Positions 17,488-24,726 of a stretch of 64,000 bases of DNA are shown one piece after another. The notes beneath the pieces were generated by a model. The model did not search any database, had not been told where the DNA came from, and was given only the letters and a program-made list of their open reading frames with translations. The first letter of the stretch is position 1. The number at the start of each line of letters is the position of its first letter. This stretch comes from Propionibacterium sp. (GTDB lineage Bacteria > Actinomycetota > Actinomycetes > Propionibacteriales > Propionibacteriaceae): the NCBI GenBank assembly GCA_012517965.1, contig JAAYTZ010000018.1, forward strand, positions 1-64,000, read 5' to 3'. Both the position numbers and the translations under genes were made by a program.

Positions 17488-18567
17488 GTGCGCGTTTACA
17501 ACTTCTCCGCCGGACCGGCGATGCTGCCGCTGGAGGTCCTCGAGCGGGCCAAGGACGAACTGCTCGACTGGGGCGGCACCGGCATGTCGGTCATGGAGCA
17601 CTCCCACCGCGGCAAGGCCTTCGTCGAGTGCGCCGCGAGCGCCGAGGCGTCGCTGCGCGAGGTCATGGGCATCCCGGACAACTACAAGTGCCTGTTCCTG
17701 CAGGGCGGCGCCTACGGCGAGTTCGCGGCCATCCCGCTCAACCTGTCCGCCCCCGGGCAGACGATCGACTTCATCAACACGGGCGACTGGTCGTCGAAGG
17801 CCATCGCCGAGGCCAAGAAGTACGCCGTCCCGAACGTCATCGCCAGCGAGAAGGACAACGGCTTCGTCGACGTCCCCGCGCCGGACAGCTTCGAGGTCAA
17901 CCCCGAGTCGGCCTACCTGCACTACACGCCGAACGAGACCATCCGTGGCGTCGAGTTCGACTACATCCCCGACAGCAAGGGGCTGCCGCTGATCGCCGAC
18001 TTCAGCTCGACGATCCTGTCCCGCCCGGTCGAGGTCGACAAGTTCGACCTGATCTTCGCCGGCGCGCAGAAGAACATGGGCCCCTCCGGTCTGGTCACCG
18101 TCATCGTGAACGAGGAACTGCTCGGCAAGGCCCGCCCCGAGTGCCCGAGCGTGTGGGACTTCACCCAGCAGGCCGCGAACGACTCGATGCTCAACACCCC
18201 GCCCACCTTCGCCTGGTACCTGCTCGGCCTGGTGCTCGACTGGATCAAGGCCAACGGCGGCCTGGAGGGCATGGCGGCCCGCAACAAGGCCAAGGCCGAC
18301 GCGCTCTACGACTACATCGACGGCTCCGGCTACTACACCAACCCCGTCGCCAAGCACGCCCGCTCGTGGATGAACGTCCCCTTCCTGCAGGCCAAGCCGG
18401 AACTCGACAAGCAGTTCGTGTCCGAGGCCGCCGCCGCCGGCCTGGCCAACCTCGCCGGCCACCGCTCCGTCGGCGGCATGCGCGCCTCGATCTACAACGC
18501 CGTCCCGCTCGAGGGCGTCCAGGCCCTCATCGACTTCATGAAGGAGTTCGCGCAGAAGAACGGCTGA
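17488..18567 (+). CDS. serC: Phosphoserine aminotransferase, E. coli-type
   Basis: SerC converts 3-phosphohydroxypyruvate to phosphoserine with PLP. The 359-residue protein begins RVYNFSAGPAMLPLEVLE, has SVMEHSHRGKAF, FLQGGAYGEFA and the PLP lysine in FAGAQKNMGPSG, and ends SVGGMRASIYNAVPLEGVQALIDFM. This is the E. coli/Bacillus form rather than the distinct mycobacterial SerC, and it is paired with serA 20 nt downstream. The GTG start is set by the strong AGGAAGGAA upstream. Codons are highly biased toward C/G endings, suggesting strong expression. Confidence 0.96.
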   Translation: MRVYNFSAGPAMLPLEVLERAKDELLDWGGTGMSVMEHSHRGKAFVECAASAEASLREVMGIPDNYKCLFLQGGAYGEFAAIPLNLSAPGQTIDFINTGDWSSKAIAEAKKYAVPNVIASEKDNGFVDVPAPDSFEVNPESAYLHYTPNETIRGVEFDYIPDSKGLPLIADFSSTILSRPVEVDKFDLIFAGAQKNMGPSGLVTVIVNEELLGKARPECPSVWDFTQQAANDSMLNTPPTFAWYLLGLVLDWIKANGGLEGMAARNKAKADALYDYIDGSGYYTNPVAKHARSWMNVPFLQAKPELDKQFVSEAAAAGLANLAGHRSVGGMRASIYNAVPLEGVQALIDFMKEFAQKNG

Positions 18568-18587
18568 CGCCGACAGCGCACACGACC

Positions 18588-19760
18588 ATGTACAAGATTC
18601 AGACCCTGAACCCCATCAGCCCGCTCGGCCTCGACCGCCTGCCCAAGGACAAGTACGAGGTCGGGGCGTCCTTCGACGCACCGGACGCCTACCTGGTGCG
18701 CTCGTTCGTCATGCACGACATGGAGATCCCCTCCTCGGTCGTCGCCGTCGCCCGCGCCGGTGCGGGTACCAACAACATCCCCGTGGACGCCTTGGCCAAG
18801 AAGGGCATCGTCGTCTTCAACACCCCCGGCGCCAACGCCAACGCGGTGAAGGAACTCGTGCTCGCGGGCATGCTCATCGGTGCCCGCAACATCGGCCAGG
18901 GCGCGGCGTTCGCCCGCGGCCTCGAGGGCACCGACGAAGAGATCAGCAAGGCGGTCGAGAAGGGCAAGAAGCAGTTCGTCGGCTTCGAGCTGCCCGGGCG
19001 CACCCTCGGCGTGATCGGCCTGGGCGCGATCGGCGGCGGCGTCGCCAACGCCGCCGTGGCCCTCGGCATGAAGGTCATCGGCTACGACCCCGCCATCACG
19101 ATCGCGCACGCCTGGAACCTGTCGTCCTCCGTGGAGCGGGTCACCGACGTCGACGAGATCTTCAAGCGGGCCGACGTCGTCACCGTGCACGTCCCGCTGA
19201 TCGAAGCCACCAAGGGCATGATCAACGCCGAGCGCCTCGCGATGATGAAGCCGCACGCCACGATCCTCAACTTCGCCCGCGCCGGCATCGTCGACGAGCA
19301 GGCGATCGTCGATGCGCTCAACAAGGGAACGATCGGCTCCTACGTGTGCGACTTCCCGAGCAACACGCTCAAGGGGAACCCGAAGGTGACGGCGTTGCCG
19401 CACCTCGGGGCGTCCACCAACGAGGCGGAGGACAACTGCGCGGTCATGGCCGCCCAGGAACTCCGCGACTTCCTCGAGAACGGGAACATCACCAACTCGG
19501 TGAACTTCCCCGAGGCGCAGTTGCACGCCCGCGAGCCCGGGGAGACGCGCCTCGCGATCGCCAGCGACAACTCCCCCGACACCGTGGCCAAGCTCACGGG
19601 GGCGCTCAGCGCCGCCGGGCTCGCCGTCGCGCACATGGTGCACAAGTCGCGCGGCGACCTCGACTACACGCTGATCGACATCCCCGGCGAGGTGCCGCAG
19701 GAGGCGGTCGAGACGCTGCGGGCGCTCCCCATCGTCCGCAAGGTGCGCGTCATCGCCTGA
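18588..19760 (+). CDS. serA: D-3-phosphoglycerate dehydrogenase, short form with ACT domain
   Basis: SerA oxidises 3-phosphoglycerate, the first step of serine synthesis, and feeds SerC upstream. The 390 residues contain the NAD motif LGVIGLGAIGGG, the substrate Arg in NFARAG, the catalytic His in LPHLGAST, and a C-terminal ACT domain (TRLAIASDNSPDTVAKLTGALSAAGL) for serine feedback. It lacks the extra ASB domain of the mycobacterial enzyme and is about 140 residues shorter. ATG 18588 lies 20 nt after serC with little Shine-Dalgarno. A strong hairpin follows its stop. Confidence 0.95.
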   Translation: MYKIQTLNPISPLGLDRLPKDKYEVGASFDAPDAYLVRSFVMHDMEIPSSVVAVARAGAGTNNIPVDALAKKGIVVFNTPGANANAVKELVLAGMLIGARNIGQGAAFARGLEGTDEEISKAVEKGKKQFVGFELPGRTLGVIGLGAIGGGVANAAVALGMKVIGYDPAITIAHAWNLSSSVERVTDVDEIFKRADVVTVHVPLIEATKGMINAERLAMMKPHATILNFARAGIVDEQAIVDALNKGTIGSYVCDFPSNTLKGNPKVTALPHLGASTNEAEDNCAVMAAQELRDFLENGNITNSVNFPEAQLHAREPGETRLAIASDNSPDTVAKLTGALSAAGLAVAHMVHKSRGDLDYTLIDIPGEVPQEAVETLRALPIVRKVRVIA

Positions 19761-19771
19761 CCCGAACACGG

Positions 19772-19806
19772 CGAGCGCCCGGCGACGCGGTCGCCGGGCG
19801 CTCGCG
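19772..19806. terminator. Bidirectional terminator between serA and the deacetylase gene
   Basis: A perfect 16-bp stem (arms 19772-19787 and 19791-19806, loop of 3 nt) lies between the convergent stops at 19760 and 19821. There is no T-run, which is common for actinobacterial terminators. Confidence 0.75.
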
Positions 19807-19820
19807 CGTTCCGGGGGTGC

Positions 19821-20930
19821 TCAGTCGAGTTCGGAGGACACGACCGCGTCCAGGGTGGTGAAGGTGTAGCCGCGCGCCTTCAGGCCGCTGATGATCTCGG
19901 GCAGAGCGTCGGCGTCCAGGACCGTGCCGTCGTTGGGATTGGCGCCCACGTGCATCAGGACGATGCCGCCGGGTGTGACGCCGTCGACGACGCGGCGCAC
20001 GACGGCGTCCTTGGTCATGCCGCCGGAGGTGCCCTTCCAGCCGAGGGAGTCGACCGACCAGCGGAACGGCACATAGCACTGCCGGTTGACGGTCGCGATC
20101 ACTCGGGAGTTCACGTCGCCGAACGGGAACCGGAACCACGGTCGGGGGTCGTCGCCGGTCGCCGCGATGATGGCGGAGCGCGCCCGGGACAGCTCGGTCG
20201 CGATCTGGGCGTCGCTGAGCTGGGTGAAGTAGGGGTGCGTCATCGAATGGTTCCCGATCGGGAAGGCCGCCGCGATCCGGGAGGCCGACGTCGGGTAGTC
20301 CTGGGCGAAGTCCCCGGTCATGAAGAAGGACGCCGCGGTCCCGGTGTCGCGGAGGGTGGCCAGGATGCGGCTCACGCCGGCGTCCGAGGACCCGGCGTCG
20401 AACGTCAGCGCGACGACCTTGCGGGTGGTGCCCAGGGTCTCGAAGTCCTTGCCGAGCACGCTGGACGGCAGGGCGCACTGCGCGGTGGTGGGCGGCTTGG
20501 TGGTGGTGGTCGTGGTGGGCGGCTTGGTGGTGGTGGTCGTGGTGGGCGGCTTGGTGGTGGTGGTCGTGGTGGGCGGCTTGGTGGTGGTTTTCGTGGTCGT
20601 GGTGGTCTTCGTCGTCGTCTTGCTGGTGGTCGTGGTGCGCGTCGAGGTCGTCGTGGTGAGGCCGCTGGGCGGCGACGGCTTCGAGGTGGACGGCGTCGCG
20701 GTCGGCGACGGCGCCGGCGTCGCGGAGGTCGGGGTGACGCTGGGGGTGATCGTCGACGCGCTGGGGCTCGACGGTGTCAGTGTCGGCGTGGCGGCGGACG
20801 GCCCAGGGCTGCCGGAGGTCGTCGGCGGCGTCGCGACCGGCGTGCTGGCGGTGGGGACGGCCGGGGCGCACCCGATCGTCAGGAGGACGAGCGCGGCCGT
20901 CAGGAACCGGGCGCCCGGGCGTCTGGTCAT
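19821..20930 (-). CDS. Polysaccharide deacetylase lipoprotein with Thr/Pro-rich stalk
   Basis: A 369-residue exported enzyme likely to deacetylate a cell-wall or extracellular glycan. The signal peptide ends in a lipobox-like LTIGC (Cys21). A stalk of about 125 residues follows, nearly all Ser, Thr, Pro and Lys, ending in KPPTTTTTT repeats. The NodB domain begins near residue 170 with motif 1 ALTFDAGSS, motif 2 HSMTHP, motif 3 RFPFGD and a late VLMHVGAN. The second Asp of the usual TFDDG is Ala, a variant seen in other active members, and both metal-ligand histidines are present. It is convergent with serA. Confidence 0.85.
   Translation of the reverse strand: MTRRPGARFLTAALVLLTIGCAPAVPTASTPVATPPTTSGSPGPSAATPTLTPSSPSASTITPSVTPTSATPAPSPTATPSTSKPSPPSGLTTTTSTRTTTTSKTTTKTTTTTKTTTKPPTTTTTTKPPTTTTTTKPPTTTTTTKPPTTAQCALPSSVLGKDFETLGTTRKVVALTFDAGSSDAGVSRILATLRDTGTAASFFMTGDFAQDYPTSASRIAAAFPIGNHSMTHPYFTQLSDAQIATELSRARSAIIAATGDDPRPWFRFPFGDVNSRVIATVNRQCYVPFRWSVDSLGWKGTSGGMTKDAVVRRVVDGVTPGGIVLMHVGANPNDGTVLDADALPEIISGLKARGYTFTTLDAVVSSELD
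20491..20590. repeat. 27-bp tandem repeat encoding KPPTTTTTT
   Basis: Units begin at 20491, 20518 and 20545, with a partial unit at 20572. Each is a GGCGGCTTGG(TGG)n block that codes on the minus strand for nine residues. This is a slippage-prone coding minisatellite that sets the length of the extracellular stalk. Confidence 0.85.
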
Positions 20931-20999
20931 GGCTCCACAGTGGCGGCCGATCCTGACAGGGGCCTGAGGCAGCCCGAAGAGTTGGTCAAGAGGCGGCGC

Positions 21000-21317
21000 T
21001 CAGAGTCCGGCCAGGGCGGCCTCCACGAGCCACACGGCCACCGCCGCCGCGAGGGCCACCGTGAGCAACGAGCGGCGCCGCCAGGCCAACACCACCGCGA
21101 CCACGAGGCCCGCACCCGCCGACACCCAACTCGTCGTCGCAGCGAAGATCGCCGGGAGCGTGAGCGCGGTGAGGACGGCGTAGGGCACGTAGTGCAGGAA
21201 CGACCGCACCCAACGGTTGGTGATCTCGCGGCGGAACAGCACGAGCGGCAGCGTCCGGGGCAGGTAGGTGACGGCCCACATCACGGCGATGGCGGCGCCC
21301 AGCGGGACCGCCGTCAT
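21000..21317 (-). CDS. azlD: AzlD family branched-chain amino acid exporter subunit
   Basis: A 105-residue membrane protein with four hydrophobic segments and the family start IAVMWAVTYLPRTLPLVLFRR. AzlD is the small partner of AzlC in a two-part exporter of branched-chain amino acids. The ATG start overlaps the azlC stop as ATGA, so it is translated from the same message. About 70 bp separate its stop from the start of the deacetylase gene and contain nothing notable. Confidence 0.85.
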   Translation of the reverse strand: MTAVPLGAAIAVMWAVTYLPRTLPLVLFRREITNRWVRSFLHYVPYAVLTALTLPAIFAATTSWVSAGAGLVVAVVLAWRRRSLLTVALAAAVAVWLVEAALAGL

Positions 21318-22021
21318 GGTCGCGCCCCAGCCGGACGATCGGCGTCCCCCACCGGGAACAGGGTGGCCCCGAGGGCCGCCGCGACGCAGGTGGCGACGAT
21401 CAGCCGCCAGCCCGGCGCCACAGCGAGCGGGAGGGCGGCCAGCAGGACGCTCACTGAGCCGGCGAGTGCGACGACGGCCAACACCGGCCCGGACGACCGG
21501 GCCGGCGGCACGACGATCGCCACGAACATCGCGTACAGCAGGACACCCATCGCGCTCTGCAGGGACGGAGGCAGCACCTGGCCGAGCACCGCCCCGGCCA
21601 GGGTGCCGGCGGTCCAGCCCAGCACCGGCAGGACCATCAGCCCGAGGTAGTAGGGGGCCGTCACGACGCGCCGGCCCAGGGCCAGGGCGTAGATCTCATC
21701 GGTCACGCCGTACCCCATCAGCAGCCGGCGGCCGGTGCCGATGCCCGGCGCCAGCCGCTGCGACAGCGAGAACGCCATCAGCACGTAGCGCAGGTTGATG
21801 AGGAGCACCGTCAGCGCCAGCTCGGCCAGCGAACCGGCCTCGGCGAGGATCGTCACGCCCGCGAACTGCCCCGACGAGGACAGGTTGGTGAACGAGATGA
21901 CCGTCGCGACCAGCGGCGTCAGCCCGGACCGAACGGCTGCCAGGCCGAAGGCGATCGAGATGGTGAAGTAGCCGAGGGCGATCCCGACGCCGTCGCGGAG
22001 CCCCGTCCGCCACTCCCCCAT
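21314..22021 (-). CDS. azlC: AzlC family branched-chain amino acid exporter subunit
   Basis: A 235-residue membrane protein with the AzlC pattern: GVGIALGYFTISIAFGLAAV, ISFTNLSSSGQFAG and INLRYVLMAFSLSQR. It forms the main channel with AzlD for export of Leu/Ile/Val. ATG 22021 is preferred because AGGGGAGGG lies just upstream; ATG 22048, nine codons earlier, is an alternative. It is divergent from the Fur-family gene (start 22082), which might regulate it, though nothing in the sequence proves that. Confidence 0.85.
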   Translation of the reverse strand: MGEWRTGLRDGVGIALGYFTISIAFGLAAVRSGLTPLVATVISFTNLSSSGQFAGVTILAEAGSLAELALTVLLINLRYVLMAFSLSQRLAPGIGTGRRLLMGYGVTDEIYALALGRRVVTAPYYLGLMVLPVLGWTAGTLAGAVLGQVLPPSLQSAMGVLLYAMFVAIVVPPARSSGPVLAVVALAGSVSVLLAALPLAVAPGWRLIVATCVAAALGATLFPVGDADRPAGARP

Positions 22022-22068
22022 GGCCCTCCCCTCGTGATCGCTGGCCATGCTAGCCCGGGAGACGTCCC

Positions 22069-22074
22069 TAGACT
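22069..22074 (+). promoter_or_regulatory. -10 element for leaderless Fur-family gene
   Basis: TAGACT ends 7 nt before GTG 22082, with no Shine-Dalgarno in between. It decides GTG 22082 over the in-frame ATG at 22034. Confidence 0.5.
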
Positions 22075-22081
22075 GAGCGGC

Positions 22082-22561
22082 GTGGAGCCCCGTCCCGCTG
22101 CCCCGCTGCCGGCCGACGACCCGGCCGCGTTGGTCGAGGCGGTCACAGCGCGGCTGCACGCCCGTGGCGAACGCATGACCAAGCCGCGTCGTGCGGTGCT
22201 GGTCGCGCTGGCGTCCGGGCCGCGGCACGCGACGGCCGACGACGTCGTCGAGGCGGTCGCGGCCCAGGACGCCACCGTGCACCGCTCGAGCGTCTACCGG
22301 GCATTGGAAGCCCTCTCCCGGCTCGGGGTGCTCCAGCACGTCCACCTCGGCCACGGCGCCACCACCTACCACGTGGCCCAGCCGGACGGCGGCGTCCTGC
22401 ACCTCCAGTGCCGGCGGTGCGGGCACGTGCGGGGGGCGCCGGCCGACCTGGCCGCCGATCTGGCCGGCCGACTGGCCGCCGACTACGGGTTCCGGCTGGA
22501 TTCGTCGCACGTCGCCCTGTCGGGGCTGTGCGCGGCGTGTGCCGTCACAGCGCCTCGTTGA
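22082..22561 (+). CDS. Fur-family metal-responsive repressor
   Basis: A 159-residue winged-helix repressor: the DNA-binding half reads RMTKPRRAVLVALA...ATADDVVEAV...VHRSSVYRALEALSRLGVLQHVHLG. The dimerisation half has HVAQPDGGVLHLQCRRCGH and a second pair CAAC near the end, forming a structural Zn(Cys)4 site. It could be Fur, Zur or a peroxide sensor (PerR type); the His-rich sensor residues are not decisive. It is leaderless. The last 17 nt overlap the convergent potassium-channel gene. Confidence 0.88.
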   Translation: MEPRPAAPLPADDPAALVEAVTARLHARGERMTKPRRAVLVALASGPRHATADDVVEAVAAQDATVHRSSVYRALEALSRLGVLQHVHLGHGATTYHVAQPDGGVLHLQCRRCGHVRGAPADLAADLAGRLAADYGFRLDSSHVALSGLCAACAVTAPR

Positions 22562-23561
22562 GCGCGCGGATCGCCGCGGCCGCCCCGGAGACGATGAGGG
22601 TCTCCCCCGCCTCGAGCACCCGGTCGTCGCCGGGGTTCGGCACGTAGTGGCCGGGATCGTGGCGGATCGCCAGCGTGAACACCCCGCGGGCACGCAGGTC
22701 GCCCACGGTCTGGCCGGCGATCAGGGAGTCGACCTCGATCTCCTCCATCGCGAACGACAGATCGCCGCGCGAGAGGGCTGCATCGATGAAGTCGACCACG
22801 GCCGGCTTGAGCGCCAACTGGACCGCCCGGCGTCCGGCCATCTCGTACGGGCTGATCGTGCGGTCGGCGCCGGCCTGAAGCACCTTGCGCATGACGGCCG
22901 CCGTGCTGGCCCGGCCGATGATGAACAGGTCGGGATTCAGGGAGCGGGCCGAGATGACCACGTAGACGTTGTTGGCGTCGGAGTCGATGACCGCGACCAG
23001 CCCGCGGGCGCGCTCCACCCCCGCCTTGACCAGCACAGCGTCCGAGGTGCCGTCGCCGGGGACGACCAGGAAGCCGTCCTCGACGGCCCGGGTGAGCGAT
23101 GCCGGGTCGACGTCGAGGACGACCACCTCCCGCCCGTCGTCGCGCAGTTCGCGCGCCACCAGCGACCCGACGCGGCCGTAGCCGCAGACGATGAAGTGAC
23201 CGCGCAGGGCGTTCACCCGCTTCTCCATGCGCCTGACCTCCCGCTTTCCGCTGGACACTTCGGCAATGATGCTCTCCGCCGCGACGCCGACCGTGCCGAA
23301 GATGAGCGCCACAGCGGACACCGACATCAGCATCGTCCAGATCTCGCCCGCCCGGTCCATCGGGTGAACTTCCCGGAACCCGACCGTGGCCAGGGTGATC
23401 ACGGTCATGTAGAGCGCGTCGAAGAACTCCCAGCCTTCGAGGATCATGTAGCCGGCCGTCCCGGTCAGCGTCGCGGCCACGACCACGAGCCCCCACACCA
23501 ACACGTTGCGCACCGGCCGGCTCACCGCGGGCCAGTGCCTCCTGCGCACCGGGTCGGACAC
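22545..23561 (-). CDS. Two-TM potassium channel with RCK (TrkA-N/TrkA-C) domain
   Basis: A 338-residue ligand-gated K+ channel. Two membrane helices flank a pore loop with the filter TLATVGFREVHP (TVGF instead of the common TVGY). An RCK domain follows: FIVCGYGRVGS at about residues 122-132 binds a nucleotide, with the acidic LDVDPAS after strand 2. A TrkA-C domain ends the protein (VGDLRARGVFTLAIR). MthK/YugO-type channels have the same layout. The GTG start is leaderless with TAGAAT 6 nt upstream. Its 3' end overlaps the Fur-family gene by 17 bp, which couples the two convergent transcripts. Confidence 0.9.
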   Translation of the reverse strand: MSDPVRRRHWPAVSRPVRNVLVWGLVVVAATLTGTAGYMILEGWEFFDALYMTVITLATVGFREVHPMDRAGEIWTMLMSVSAVALIFGTVGVAAESIIAEVSSGKREVRRMEKRVNALRGHFIVCGYGRVGSLVARELRDDGREVVVLDVDPASLTRAVEDGFLVVPGDGTSDAVLVKAGVERARGLVAVIDSDANNVYVVISARSLNPDLFIIGRASTAAVMRKVLQAGADRTISPYEMAGRRAVQLALKPAVVDFIDAALSRGDLSFAMEEIEVDSLIAGQTVGDLRARGVFTLAIRHDPGHYVPNPGDDRVLEAGETLIVSGAAAAIRALNEAL

Positions 23562-23567
23562 GGCCCG

Positions 23568-23573
23568 ATTCTA
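23568..23573 (-). promoter_or_regulatory. -10 element for leaderless K+ channel gene
   Basis: On the minus strand TAGAAT ends 6 nt before GTG 23561. Confidence 0.5.
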
Positions 23574-23759
23574 CGGCTGTGAGCTGCCGCTGACCGGCGC
23601 GGCACCCGCGCACGACGTGCCTCGCGTCACCCCCTGAGGGCCGAGAAGGCTGGTGTGAGGGCCACCTGTGGCAGGCCATGCGCACTCGCGCGGCCTGACT
23701 TCTCCACAGCCGCGAGGTCACGTGACCGGGAAGGGGCGGCCACGCCTCTAGTGAGGTGC

Positions 23760-24644
23760 ATGAGAGCAGTTCTGACAGAGGAACTCGCGTTCGGGCGGGG
23801 CATGATCGTCCTCTCGGAGGCGCCTGGACTCCGACACACCATCCGCCGTGCCGTGTCGCGCGGGGAGTTGCGGTTGCTGCTGCCGGGGGTCTACGTGGCG
23901 ACGGACCGCCAGCCGGACGCGCTGCTGCGGGCCCGGGCGATGATGCGCGTGGATCCCGGCGCGGTGATCACGGGGGCCGCGGCGGCGCGGTTGCACGGGT
24001 GGCAGGGCGTCGCCGATCCTGCGGTGTGCGACGTGGCGACCTCGTTCCGGGGGCGGAGCCCCGACTACCGGTTCTCACGCCGACGGATTCCCGTTGAGCA
24101 GGTGGTGTCGCGCGACGGGGTCCGGTTCGCGTCGATGGCGCTGACGGCGCTCCACCTCGCCAGGCAGCTCGGCGGCGGCCCCCTCGACGAAGCGCTGCGT
24201 TCGGGGGTCCGCCTCGCGGACCTGTGGGAGGCCCTCGAGCAGTGCCCCGGGAGTCCCGGCAATAGCCGGGTCCGGCAGCTGCTGGCCGACTCACGCGACG
24301 AACCCTGGTCTGAGGCGGAGCGCGCCGCCCACCGTGCGCTGCGCGCGGCCCGAGTCCGTGGCTGGGTGGCGAACCAGCCCCTCCTGCTGGCGGGGCGGCG
24401 GCGCTATCTGGACCTGGCGTTCCCCCAGCAGCGCGTGGCGGTCGAGATCGATGGGCGGGGTTTCCACTGCACGTGGGACCAACGGGTCGCCGACATGGCC
24501 CGCGACCGGGAGTTGGCGGCCGCCGGCTGGCGCGTGCTGCGCTTCCCGGCGGCCCTGGTGTTCGCGGAGCCGGACCGGTTCGTGCGCGAGGTGATGGCCG
24601 CGGTGTCCTGGGGTGCGCACGACGTGCCCCGGGCGGCCGCCTGA
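23760..24644 (+). CDS. AbiEi-like / DUF559 endonuclease-fold protein
   Basis: A 294-residue protein of a type common in actinobacteria. The N-terminal 80 residues (LRHTIRRAVSRGELRLLLPGVYVA, ITGAAAARLHGW) resemble the winged-helix and antitoxin-like region of AbiEi proteins. The C-terminal 100 residues are DUF559, a small PD-(D/E)XK nuclease-like fold related to Vsr: YLDLAFPQQRVAVEIDGRGFH, RDRELAAAGWRVLRFP. The Asp and Glu-x-Asp of the predicted active site are present. No AbiEii toxin gene is next to it. ATG 23760 is the best start, but no strong Shine-Dalgarno is visible. A 14-bp direct repeat brackets the gene. Confidence 0.7.
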   Translation: MRAVLTEELAFGRGMIVLSEAPGLRHTIRRAVSRGELRLLLPGVYVATDRQPDALLRARAMMRVDPGAVITGAAAARLHGWQGVADPAVCDVATSFRGRSPDYRFSRRRIPVEQVVSRDGVRFASMALTALHLARQLGGGPLDEALRSGVRLADLWEALEQCPGSPGNSRVRQLLADSRDEPWSEAERAAHRALRAARVRGWVANQPLLLAGRRRYLDLAFPQQRVAVEIDGRGFHCTWDQRVADMARDRELAAAGWRVLRFPAALVFAEPDRFVREVMAAVSWGAHDVPRAAA

Positions 24645-24645
24645 C

Positions 24646-24659
24646 CCCCCGCGCGGGGG
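24646..24659 (+). terminator. GC hairpin after the DUF559 gene
   Basis: Five C and five G pair across a GCGC loop immediately after the stop codon (TGA 24642-24644). It is short and has no T-run, so termination is only probable. It would isolate arc from upstream transcription. Confidence 0.4.
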
Positions 24660-24714
24660 CGCCGCGTCGACCCGGGGCAGTCGGTGCGCAGAGTCGAGCG
24701 CCGACGAGGACCGC

Positions 24715-24720
24715 TAGCCT
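24715..24720 (+). promoter_or_regulatory. -10 element for leaderless arc
   Basis: TAGCCT ends 6 nt before GTG 24727, so arc has its own promoter rather than being read with other Pup-system genes. Confidence 0.55.
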
Positions 24721-24726
24721 CGACCT

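Noticed and set aside
20491-20590. Regularly spaced GGT-rich repeats as a possible CRISPR array
   Set aside because: The units abut without spacers and lie in frame within the deacetylase stalk.
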